Shown one piece after another: positions 27,501 to 39,500 of a DNA stretch of 64,000 nt (position 1 is the first letter of the stretch; each line of letters begins with the position of its first letter). Made by a program: the position numbers and the translations under genes. The notes beneath the pieces are model-generated. The model saw nothing but the letters and a program-made list of their open reading frames with translations. It was not told the origin of the DNA and made no database searches. The DNA comes from Acanthaster planci. Taxonomy: Eukaryota > Echinodermata > Asteroidea > Valvatida > Acanthasteridae. Location of the stretch: assembly GCF_001949145.1 (NCBI RefSeq), contig NW_019091448.1:185594-249593 (forward strand), given 5' to 3'.

Positions 27501-30500
27501 AGAGTTGAAGGGACATCCATTTGTTTGTGGAGGTATTTCACTACAAAAGCCATGCTCAGATAAGTTAGCCTGTTGTAGAGGGGTGGAAGATTGAGTTCCT
27601 GTAAAGCGCTGTTTGTACGAGAGAGTGTGTGCAATATAAGGTAAGCAAGATTTTATAAATCTACATTGTACAAGGCATTGAATTTGATTTTTGAGATGAG
27701 GGAGCCAGACCGGAGCTGCGTATTCTAAGTATAGGCCAAAGTGTCAAAAAGACCGGTCAGTTGAGTGGTACATGAGCACTTAGGTAAAAATCCATGCTGA
27801 GAATCAGGGATAATGCTGTAAAGAGAAGAATGATGGTGTAAACGCTTTGATATAAATCGTTCCAACATTTTACATGTAACATCTGTCAGAGAAATGGGTC
27901 TGTCATTTGAAATAACAGATTTGTCGCCATGTTTAAATAGAGGAACAACATTTGCCATTCTCCAGCACTGTGGCACATCTCCTGTTGAGAGACTCGGGTT
28001 AAATGTTCTAGTTAAAGTTTGTACAATAGAAAAACCAGCAAGTCTAAGCATCTGTTGTGAGATTCCATCTAAGCCTGGAGGTTTGGAAGGATCGAGGTGA
28101 TTAATCTCTTTCAGCACATCACCCTGACTGACTTCAAGAGAATCAAGACGGTGGCTTCACATCCCTCACTGGTAGGGATCTGGAAGGTGGTCTGAGCAGG
28201 TGTAAAGTTACTCTGAAAGAAAATGTTAAATGCCTTTGCAATTGAACTGGGGGAATCAAACTCTTGGCCATTCAAATGAAAAGAATTGATAGGTTGGGAT
28301 TTACGTTGCAATTTAACAAAAGACCAAAATCGTTTGGGATTTGATTTACAATCCACTGCAAGGCTTTGAACATAATCATTATAGGAGTTTCTAACCAACA
28401 GCTTAACATGGGATCTTAAAGTCTTGTACTTTTTCCATAGGTTCACATTCTCCTTGTTCTTTATGGCCTGACGGTATGCTCTGTTCTTTTTCCTGGATGC
28501 TTGGACGATCTCACACGTTATCCAAGGGGATCTTTGCTGACCTTTGGAGATGACGATGGGAACTACATCTTTTACTGCAGCATGGACCAAGGATGCAAAG
28601 TTGTCCCATGTTTCATGTATGTCGGACTCGTCACAGAATAGGTCCCAGGGGATACACTGGAATGTTTGTTGGAAGTCTAGTTTGTCAGTCTTGCTGAACT
28701 GGTGAAATGATCTATGTAGACCTGTGTGGCTTGATGTAGTGTTGATGTTAAAGCAGATGGCGTCACAGTCACTGTTGCCAAGACTAGCTTCTCTGTAGAT
28801 ATTTTTAGTCCAGGTAGGGTCGTTACAAAAGATGAGGTCAAGTGTAGAATTGGCACCATTGGGATTTCGTCTTGTTGGAAACGAGACCAGTTGTGACATG
28901 CCTAGGGATTCCACAATGCTCAGAACTGCTGCAGAGTGACTGCTAACACTGGGTATGTTGTGCTCATCAGAGGCAGAAGTACACGGTATTTTGAGGTTGA
29001 AGTCTCCAAGGAAAAAGATGGCTTTGTACTGATGAGAACAAGGAAGGATGCAATTGATGGAGTAGGAGAGTGCCTCGTTGAAGCCTGATGTTGAAGATGG
29101 AGGACGATAACAAGTTCCGAACAGAAGCTTGCCTTTATTCTGAGGAAGGACAACTTGAACCCAGACCAGTTGGCCTGGATGTTAGGGGACGGCTCAAATT
29201 CAGTGTTCCCCGACGCTTGATGATTTGATTTGCAAGCAAATAGGACACCTCCTCCATTACGATTTCTGTCTTGCCTGAAGATCTGGTCGTGTAGTGGGTA
29301 AAGAACTTCACCATCGTAAATGTCAGGGCATAACCCTGTTTCAGTTATGAAGGCAAATTCAATGTCATTCATGCTTAGCCTGGTCTGGAGCTCAAGAGTC
29401 TTGTTGAAAATGCTTCTTGCATTTAGAAGAACACATTTCATTTGAGATTTAGACTCAGATGGAGGTCCTGGATAGAGTTCAATGTCACCAGATTGAAGTA
29501 GCTGTACTTGAAAAGTGACCCCAAATATTCATGATGCATTGTATTTATGCAGGGTGTCAAACCCCGAGTTACCATGGGGTTCAACCTCAAGTTACCGCCA
29601 GTTAAAAAAGGAATTCTCCCCATACTTTCCCTCACTGCCATGAAGAGGGAAAAATTTTTTTAAGTTACTGAATTAAATTTGAAATGAAAATGTTATACTT
29701 ATAGTTTACATCTTTTCTTATTCACCATGACTGATATCCTTTTTCACAGGATATTGGAGAGAATCCCACATGTGTCTTCCAGAATGGAAGGTGAGTCTTG
29801 TCACTTTTTTGTGTACCTATACTTTCTTGCAGAGGAGAGGAGAAGTACAGTGTGTTTGTCTGTCTCCCAATGTTGTGCAACAGATTTGGTTGAAAATGCA
29901 AAACCAACCTGAAACATTCTAGCTATAAACCAAATAAGACCCAAAATCGATCATGAGTTTGGAAATCTGACCCAACCAGACAGAAACTAAAGTTAAACCA
30001 GTTCATACCTACCTGAACCCCCCCCCATATCTGGCTCAGAGAAATCCTCCTAGAATTTGTCCATTTTTTGTGACTGTACTTGTCCGCAATGCTGAATTCT
30101 TGTGGAAAAAATATTACAATAACTCTGAATTCTTCCAATGTATTTCTCTTTACAATCACAGTTGGAGTGTGGAAAGTAATTTAATGGGGAAAAAATTATG
30201 CATCTTGGTCATGCCAGGCAATATGATTCTGCAATAATGATGCACCTTGTGAATGTCTGAGCTGTTTAAGTCTTTCCATTTTTTTTTTCAAGTTTTCAGC
30301 AAAATTTGCTTAAACAAACTGACCAGACCTGAAAATCAACAAATGCAAAACCAAGACTGACCTGACCCAAGTAAAAATCAGGAAAAATAGGAAATGGGAA
30401 AGATTTGACCCAACAGACCCAGTGTTGGATTTGGGTTGGGTCAGTTTCAGGTTTGGGTTTGTAGCCAAATTGTTTTTGAAATGTAAAGGGAAAAAGGCGA

Positions 30501-33500
30501 TTATATCTGAGTATTACATTGCCTTGGTTTCCTTCCCAAAGAATGTAAATTTTAGCCTTGCTCTTCCGAAACACCAACAAAAAGGTTACTTAAAGATGTT
30601 CCCATTTTTTTTGCCTTAATCCATCCTTGAGAGAGCAATGGAAGTCACACCTTAGAAGAAATTTTGATCCATCTATGCTGGTTTTTTTAACACAGTTCAT
30701 GGTCGGGTAAAGGACTAGATATGGGCCAGTATGACAAGAACTGTCCTTGTGTCATCTGCAAGACTACTCACATGACAAACTTTGCTGTGCTGATGTCAGT
30801 GAACAGAGTTAAGGTATGTGTTACTGCCCCCTCATTTTTGGGCAGGTCAATGAATAATAAGGGAGGAAGGGGATGGTACTGTTCTGTTTCATTAGCATCT
30901 AAATCTAAATCATCAAATCTAATCCTTTTTGTCTATCCCATCTCACTAGTCTCCATCTCAAGATCATAACAAAGCCATTTAATGTATTAGTTTGCAATAT
31001 TCTTATAGTGTGATTCTCCTTTTACTTCTCTGTCCTGATAACATTTGAAAAAAAATGCAATAATTATCCATGTCAGTAGGCTGAATATTGGATACGTGCA
31101 CATAACTGCACTTTGGATAAACTCATATTTATTCATATCACATACAAAACATCTTTGCTTAACTCATGTACACCTCAAAGGTCTTTATGCAAGAAAAGGA
31201 CATCTCACATATTTGACTTATTTCAAAAATGCACCCAAAAAAGTCTTAATGGCAGAATGACCTCTTGGCTCAGCCTTGGTTGGTATCTTGTCTGAAACCT
31301 TGCATAATTGCTTTAATGTGTATACACATTGCCAGAACTGATTAGTCAAGTCCCTTGCACACAGGGAAGGAGTGTCAGTGATTTTAGTCTGAAAGTCGGA
31401 AATAGTTGCATTGTTGCATTGCGTTGTATTGTATGTTTTGAACAAACAACATTTCAAATGAAAAAGTGATCTGCAAATGATCTCAATAGGGTCTCGAAAA
31501 AATTCTCAATTAGATTGTCAGCACATTTCAACATGAGGTTCAGTGCAACAATGTTTGCATCTATGTTCTCAGAGATTACTCTCTATAACTTAATTATCTC
31601 TCAAATCATTAAATAGTTGAGACGCACAAAAAAGTCTTCAAAAGTGTCAAAAAGGTCTCAACTACAACATCACCCCTGTGAAACTGAACACCAAGTGAAG
31701 ATGCATTTGTTCAAATCTCCCTCTCCTTCAGCTTTGGCCACGTGGTGAACTGCTGTGTAGAGAATTACACCCATTAGTTTTTAAAACCTGCAATCTATTT
31801 TGTCTGTTCCTAGGTTGTAGGGCCTCATAGTGTACTGCTGTCCATCATCTCATACATTGGATGCAGCTTATCTCTACTCTGCCTCCTCATCGCCATCATC
31901 ATGTTCATACTGCTCCGGTAAGAACACACAAAGGACGAATAAGGAGGCCATTGTGCCTCTTTGCCAAGTTCATTTGTTGACTTTTTTGAGTTTTGTTGAA
32001 AAAAAAAGAAAATTATGCTGAAAACGCAGTAAAATGCTGTCTTACTAGATTGTTTGTTTACTTTCACTTGGCAAGTGGTCAGTATTGTGCCCCCCCAAAA
32101 GTGTGTAGGGAAATGCTGTCCTTTCTAAACATAAAATGTCATCTGGCAGTATTGTAAACTCCAGTGGTTTTAAGGAGAACACTCCCAGCTTGACGGTGCC
32201 TATTCTTTCTTCTTATATGCTTTTATCAATCCAGAGATATATGCTGCAGTTGGAGTTTGTGCTATGCCTAGGAAAACAGGTCACTTTTCAACATGTTTCA
32301 GTGCATACATATTGCCATCAGCATCTCCATTGGAATCAAATCGTAAAGGCAAAATGCATGTTCTGTGTTATTTCAATTAGGTCTGTTGATCAGACTAAAT
32401 AATGATCCCAACTATATCTCTGGATCGCCAAAGGAAAAAAAGGTGAAATAAAGAGCATCATCGAGCCAAGAGTGCTTCCTTGAAACCTTGTATTAAAGCT
32501 GGTATTATACTGCCAGTTGTTCATGTTATGTTCAAAATGGACAGTATGTGCTGCATCAGCATATCAAATTCTTATATAAGACTTAACATTGGGTCATTCA
32601 GGAACTGCTTGGTTTTTACCAAATTTGCTGATTATGTGAAAGCTTGTTTGTAAACAGGTGTTAACACAGAGTCTGAGTTCGGGCGGCTTGTTCTCGTATG
32701 TTCATGCAAGCAACATGCAACATGGCAGCATCCTTGTACATTCTTTGAGATTTATTTTTTGAGCTAACTTCTTTTCCATTTAAAAAAATCATATCTGTCA
32801 TGGAAAATTATTGATGTTAATTGTGCAAAACTTTCCGTTGTCTCCAGTTTTGTAAGCCATCTGGATAGTTTTTGCAGCTTTTCAAAAATAAAATCTCACG
32901 AGTTTTCCTGTGTGTTCGTGTAAAACCCTGATGAAGAGGTGGTGTTTGAACCTGTTCCGAGAATAGTGTTCTTGGGTCATGTTACGCGTTCGAGTGCAAG
33001 AACGCGAAACCCGTATCAAGAACAGGCCGCCCGAACTTGACCGTAGTGCACAAACAACCGAACACACAATTGCTGTCACAATTGGAAGACATGCCACTAA
33101 TTATACCCTTTACATTAAAGCCAACATCTTCATGCTTGATTAATTGTAGAGAGCTGAACTCCACGCGCATGGGCATTGTGAAGAATCTGTGCGTAGCCCT
33201 GTTCTTTGCTCAGCTGCTGTTTGTTGCTGGAATAGAAACAGCAAAAGTGAACGAGGTAAGACCTTATTGACATCAGTACTAGGTCAGGGGAAGGGGATGG
33301 AAATGGAAATGTGTTTTCTAAAAATAACAGTCCAACTAGCAAACCTTTTTTCCATTCCTAAAAAAATCATCATTACCACATCTACCCACCCCCCAGAATG
33401 GAGCGGTGAATATCTAAAATACTGTCACTTTCAACTCCTGCATGGGTCACTACACTGTTGATCTACCATCTTCAATAAATTGCACAGATCAGAAAATAGT

Positions 33501-36500
33501 ACTAAAATCAAGCCTTGACTTAATGGGATTTTGGGGGTTTTGGGTTTTTTTTTCCAGATTGCCTGCAAGGCCGTAGCTGCCATGTTACACTACTTCTTCT
33601 TGTGCGTCATGGCCTGGCTGCTGTGTAATGGCATCTACCTGTACCAGAAAGTGAAAAAAGCCACCCGGCCTGGCAGTGTGGTGGACCTGATCTACTTCTG
33701 TATCCTGGGCTGGGGTAGGCCACCTTATGATAGGAGGCACAGTTAGGCTGGATTGAGGACATGGCTGGGTTTACTGTCTATCCCATAATTCTGTTTTACT
33801 TTTAAATGCTAATTTTTCTCATTTTGCTCCTTATCTTTTCCTGAGATGGCAACACACAAGGGAATGCTTTTATGGATTTTACCCAGTTTTGTAAAGGTTC
33901 AGTACCAATGAAACCTTTTTTAAAATTTTACCAGGAGAAGACTTTAGCAATATGTCATTTTCAATCAGGTATTCATTGGTGTATCAAGTAGACATGTTTC
34001 CATTTTGTTATTAATATTCTTAAAGTATTTAAACTACCAGCATTTACAATACAGGCCTATCACCGTGGGGGGTAAAGGCTACTTTTATGGAGGAAAAAGT
34101 CAGACAGTTGTGTTTTTCATGAAAAATTTCCGATTTTACCTCCCCCCTTGGATCCAAGACCTGATACACCACTATTAATTGGGTACTATACATGGGGTGT
34201 CAATGCTGTAGTCACTACTTAGGTTCTATATACATGGGGTATCAATGCTGTAGTCAACTTTGTCAAATTCAGTACCACAGCCATGGCCAGTTCCATTGCC
34301 ACAATCTTAGTTATGTGTCACTGAGGCAAAGGAAAGGGGACAAACTCTTATGTGAGCAAAATTTTGATTGGAAGTCCACACACACACAAGTGTGTATTTG
34401 CCTGCAACTGGGGACCCTTATGGTTCCTCTTTTGTTTGTACTTTAACTTTTTTAGAAGACAACCCATATCTTTTGTGCACAGTTATCAATTATCGGGGAC
34501 CCTCTGTCAATCGGGGACCTTATTGTCCTCTATTGTTCAGGGTCCCCAACTGAATGCAGAAACAAACTCACACACACAAAAAGGAATCTAATTTGTATAG
34601 ATCAATGCCAGGAGACGCAAAAACTGCAGTGGTACCACACTCACACAAGCGCAGTCCAAAGCTCCATGCGCATGCATCTGGCAAGTCACAGCATACCACC
34701 TGTAAACAAATTTTGTGCTGCCGCAGTAGTGGCTTCTAACCTTCTCGTTGCCAAAGTAGACTACAGTCACATGAATAGGCAGAGAGGACTGCCAGGCACT
34801 CATAGGGAAGTGGAGCAAATTAGAAAGAGATTCACCAATCAGTTGGTTTGTATCTTGCTGCTTATTTCATTACAGGTGCCCCTGCTGTGGTGGTTGCCAT
34901 CACCGCAGGGATTAACCATGAAGTGTATGGAACAAAAGACCTGTAAGTAGTGGTGAGAAAAATGATATTAATAAGATCTATGATAAAAGGAGTAAATAAA
35001 GACAGCGCAGTTCATGGTTCATAGTGAGCTGCATCTGGCCAGATTTTTTTTTACCGATTGAGCTTGTCAAGTTGGCACCAGCAACCAATCTGGGGTTGGG
35101 ACACTTGTTTTTTATATGCCTTACCATCATACATTAACAGGAAGCAATGATAGCTACCAATGATGATGACAAATGCAGTGGCATAACTAGCATTCATAAA
35201 TACCTGTATATGACTATGTATGAACGTGCCAAGTTCATTGCAGGGGATTCTATTCGACAATTTTCAAAAGCAATATACCATAAAACGGACGGGGATGTTT
35301 GGGAAACAGAAAGTAAAGGTTGGAAATTCATCATATGTTAAATTCTTTTGATGCTCTGAATAAAAATGTATTTATGAATGGGAAAAAGCATGTGCTTGGC
35401 CAGTCTTAAACTAATGCCGTCACCTGCAGCTCTGACATTAGTCATGTCCCTTCTCCTGAGCCAGTCTTAAATGCACATTTAAGACTGGCCAACCACACAT
35501 TTATTCCCTTATTAAGTTTCTGAGGTACTGAGGGGTCAACTCAGAGTGCACCATATTTTTCCAAGGGGGCACTGATTAAAGCAAATTAACTGTGGCTTGT
35601 ACACTCACACCGTGCTGTGGACACTTCGAATTTTCAATTGAGGGGCGCAGAGGGGGGGGCACGTTCTTGTGCTGGGGAGAAGGTTGTGTGGCCCCCCCAC
35701 CCTACTCCACTGGACAAATGTGATTTTTGTCAGGGGATAAACTGTACGTTTGCCCCCTTTTGTTCTTCAGGTGTTGGCTGTCAGTTGAGGGGGCTGGAAT
35801 CTGGGCTTTTGTAGGACCGGCAATGCTCATCATTGTCGTAAGTTGGATACCGTAACAGCAACTTTTTTTCTCTCTAATTCGTTCTGAGCTGCAACTTCAA
35901 ATTCACATTGATTGGAAGCTGTTGTAAAATTGGACTCTAAGATTTGTGAAAAAAAGGATTTTGGCAAAGATTAGCAATATTTCTTGAGTGAAAGCAAGCT
36001 CCACGAAAAGAAACTCGTCAGGAGCTCAACTGATGTTCTTAACTTTTTACAGTAAAACTGACTTTACCATCCATCCCCAATCAAAAGACTCCTACGAGTT
36101 GTATATCCTGGGATGAAAATGGGAGGTATTGCCAATAGATATCATTAAGCATTGGGGTTTTCCTAAGTCAACAAAAATCTACAATGCATTGATCCAAACA
36201 GTGAAACAGCTTACCCAAACTGACATTCTGGAAGAATGTTATGACACTTTCTCTGAAATTGATATGGAAACATGATCTGCAAGACAGGAGCAGTGAAAAA
36301 TCATGAAGGCTTTTCAAAGTGAAAACAATTTTCAAGTGCTTTGTACGCAAACCCCCATTTTTCTATTTTTATCTTTCAGTTCAACGCATTCGTGACATTC
36401 TTGACCATGAAGGCCTTTGTCTCAGTCAAGGTTTTCAAGGACAAGTCTGACAAGGACAAATTCAAGTAAGAGGACAGTTAAGAAGATATTCTTTTTGAGA

Positions 36501-39500
36501 TAAAGAGTCTGTTTTCAAAAGGACAGTCTTCTAGTTGGCAAACCCTATAGATGTTCCCAGATGTAGAGGGTGGCTCATTGAGCTTTATGATTTGCAGAGA
36601 GTTTACCATTTTGAAAAAAAAATTCAACACTGTGTTGCCCTTAAAGTGTGATTTAGACAACACTATGCCAATTATAAATTAATAACTAGCAAAATGTGAA
36701 AAATAAAAAAAGCATTTTCTTTTCACCTCACCTAGAGCATAGATAACAGAATATAATCCATTTGACAAATTTCTCAGTTAGGAAGGAGGAATAAAGATTC
36801 TTCCAAAGATTTGCTCCTCTTAAGAATAATAATCATAATCAAGCTTTATGCAGAGCCAGTAATGTATTAAATTCTAATTTTTTGGGGGGAAGTTCTTAAT
36901 TATCATTCTACACCTTAAAAACTGAAGTGTTAAATCCAACACTTACATGTATACATCTGTAAAGACACTTTGAAAGCGTTGAATCCAGAATTTAAATGTT
37001 AATTAAGCATTTGAACATTTAAATCCAGCTTATAAAACAGCTCATTCGATACAAACTGAAGTGCTGAAAGTAATATTTCTAAGTGCAGCATTTAGTCAGT
37101 GGCCACGGAAGTGTTGAATCCAGCATTTTAAATGCTTAATCAATCATTTGAAATATTAAAATCCAGCTTTAAAACTTTCAATTCGGCATTTGAATATTTG
37201 TTTAACAATGGTTAGGAAAAACAAGTTGAAAACGTTGAATTGATCCTCGAATCGTTTAATTCAACTTTTTGTTTCAAAGTGAGTTCATGATCACAAACAT
37301 GAAAGTGTCAGACTAAATACTTCAGTTTTAGTTTGTTGATGTTATGTGTACCAAAAAGACAAGATATGACATCATTAAGAGTAATACCCCATTTTACTTA
37401 AAATATGCTCTCAAAGTTTTTCTGAAGCAGAAGCATCAGGAAAGTAGCTCAGCAATGCCAACTCACTAACAAACTAACTGGTCTTTTGACAGTATGTGCA
37501 AAGTCTTATTCCTTCAGAATACCTCTAGATCCCAGAAAATCTTGAGGCCTCGTATCACCCTCCATTCAATGTCAGTTCACAAATTAATGAGTTTGTGCAT
37601 TACCAAACAGCCTTTTTGTTGTGATGCACTTGGATAAACACATCCCTCCATTATCAATGGGTCATGTAACTTTCCTTATGCATAATGAACCATCCCCTTT
37701 AATCGCACCATTTTCATCCATGATGAAACCCTCTTTGGTCTGCTTCTCAGGTCGGGCTTGCGTGCAGTGGTAGTGTTGCTGCCCATCCTTGGACTGTCTT
37801 GGATCTTTGGGCTCCTGGCATTCGGAGAGTCAACGATCTTTTTCCAGTACCTGTTCGCTATTTTCAACTCCTTACAGGTAACTGTCAATGCACTCTGAAA
37901 CAAGGATTTTGCCATTGCTCTTGAATGTTTTGCTGAAGATCAAGGCTTTTAAAAAGGATCCCGGCCTTCCTACTATTCAGATTTAATTGGAACTGTTCCA
38001 ATTTCGAAGTAAAGGCTTGGAACATTCTGATTTATGAAACAAAACAAAATCGAAAATTGTCCCACTTGCTCACCCTACACTATCTGTGAAATTTGCTCAT
38101 CCCCAGTAAAAATGTAGACCCCCAGAGCATGGCAACCATGAAACATGAAAAATGTTAAACAGTGGTGAACCCCAATACATATACTCCATGGGAATGAGTG
38201 TGAAACCATTGACACACAGGCGCAATTATGACGCATGACTCAGTACAAACACCCAACGGCTCTGCACATCTTCACAAGGCTCCATCATGCCTTTTGCATT
38301 TTCCATCACTCAAAAGGCAATGGGATCTACATGTTTTCACTGTCAGATTCTTAGACCAAAGCATCCCAACTGTTTTCATCGCAGGTTTAACAATCAAGAG
38401 TAAACAGATACAATAAATAAATAGCAGCAGTGAGTAAGATAACAAGGCGTTTGCACTGTGCATGCACTTTGTGTTCCACCTTCTGAGTTTCCAATGTTGG
38501 CATAAGCATCTTTTTTTTCATTAACAAGATTAATAATGCAACATAATCATCAGAACAACTTGAGTTGTAAACAAATACATTTGGAATTCAGTGGTAGGAA
38601 TTACAAACATACATGCATCCTACACGGGGATGTCAATTGAGGAGCATCAAAATGAACAGATTGGTATGCTTTGAGTACTGCAAACAGGAAATAAACATAC
38701 TAAATGTTTCTAGACTCATTTTATGGGATCTGGTCATAGTTAGGGCTGACGTCTAGTCAATTCCTTACATGTCCATCACAAATCACTGGGTAGATTTCAA
38801 TTAGGCCAAGTCACAAACTGTTTGAATGAATAAACTTGACCAAACCTACTACCAAAGGCCAGTACAAGTGTGACCTCAAAAGTGTGTTTAACTTTATCCG
38901 TCTGACCTGTATTTTCAACTTCTTTGAAAAGACCAAATTTCATTGTCTTGTCTTTAATGGAACATCTCAATGTACCACTGGTGGCAGAACAGGGAGACTG
39001 AGGGGGCCATTGCCCCCCCCCACCTTTGAAACAGTAGTCATTTTGCCCCCAGCTTTAGGCCTACCAGCCATTGGAGGTACATTGAAACTTTATAGTTTTA
39101 TTCTTTTCAGCCTAACGCTACTGAAAATGTCCAATTCATTTACCTGTTGAGATCAATTCACTTACCTATTGGATCCAATTCACGTACCAATTGGATCCAA
39201 GTCACTTACCAATTCAATAACCAGTTTCAAAACCAATTGCTTTTGCTTGGAATCAATCGGAATCCAATTGGGCTTGATTGGTTTGAATAGTAAATTCACA
39301 CCTTTTCTCAATTGGTCCATTTCAAACCAATTGACACCATTTGAATGCCAGTTCACAATCCAACTGTAACCAACTGAAGAACCAATTGAAACCATTTCAG
39401 TACCAATTCAAACCAATTGAGTCCCATTTGAAAAATCCATTTGATGGAGGAAACAAGCTGAAAGCAAACCAATTGGAACCAGTTGTGTCCCATTTGGAAT

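Larger units (their letters stand above)
26946..29532 (-). mobile_element. Decayed APE-type LINE (CR1/L2-like), internally deleted
   Basis: Reading on the minus strand: a 2A-like motif (29463-29510), endonuclease start [13 protein letters not shown] (29441 down), endonuclease end with [11 protein letters not shown] (about 28840), reverse transcriptase start [10 protein letters not shown] and NDRPISL (28117-27725), then abruptly the post-RT segment [11 protein letters not shown] (from 27719) and [17 protein letters not shown]. The catalytic part of the RT (the YxDD region) is missing, and frameshifts split the endonuclease, so it cannot be active. The A/T-rich 3' end contains GAAATGAAATAAATAAAATG. 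The word GATGCA at 26939 and 29533 may be a short target duplication; the exact ends are uncertain. Confidence 0.8.
26535..29621. mobile_element. TIR element with 62-63-bp inverted ends
   Basis: The left end 26535-26596 starts GGGGAGAATTCCTTTTTTAA; the right end 29559-29621 is its reverse complement with about six differences. The inner part of each end carries CCCCGAGGTAACTCGGGG-type words that fold on themselves. No transposase is seen, and no convincing target duplication (left flank CTATTTA, right flank ATACTTT). The bulk of the interior is a LINE, so the original was probably a non-autonomous element of about 0.5 kb. Confidence 0.75.
26382..29749. other. Intron 13 of the receptor gene, mostly mobile DNA
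   Basis: A 3.4-kb intron between the GAIN core exon and the GPS exon. Nearly all of it is the TIR element 26535-29621 with the LINE inside. All recognisable coding in it is on the minus strand. Confidence 0.9.

Noticed and set aside
26526-29630. TA or 9-bp target-site duplication for the TIR element.
   Set aside because: Left flank CTATTTA and right flank ATACTTT do not match well enough at 2, 4, 8 or 9 bp.
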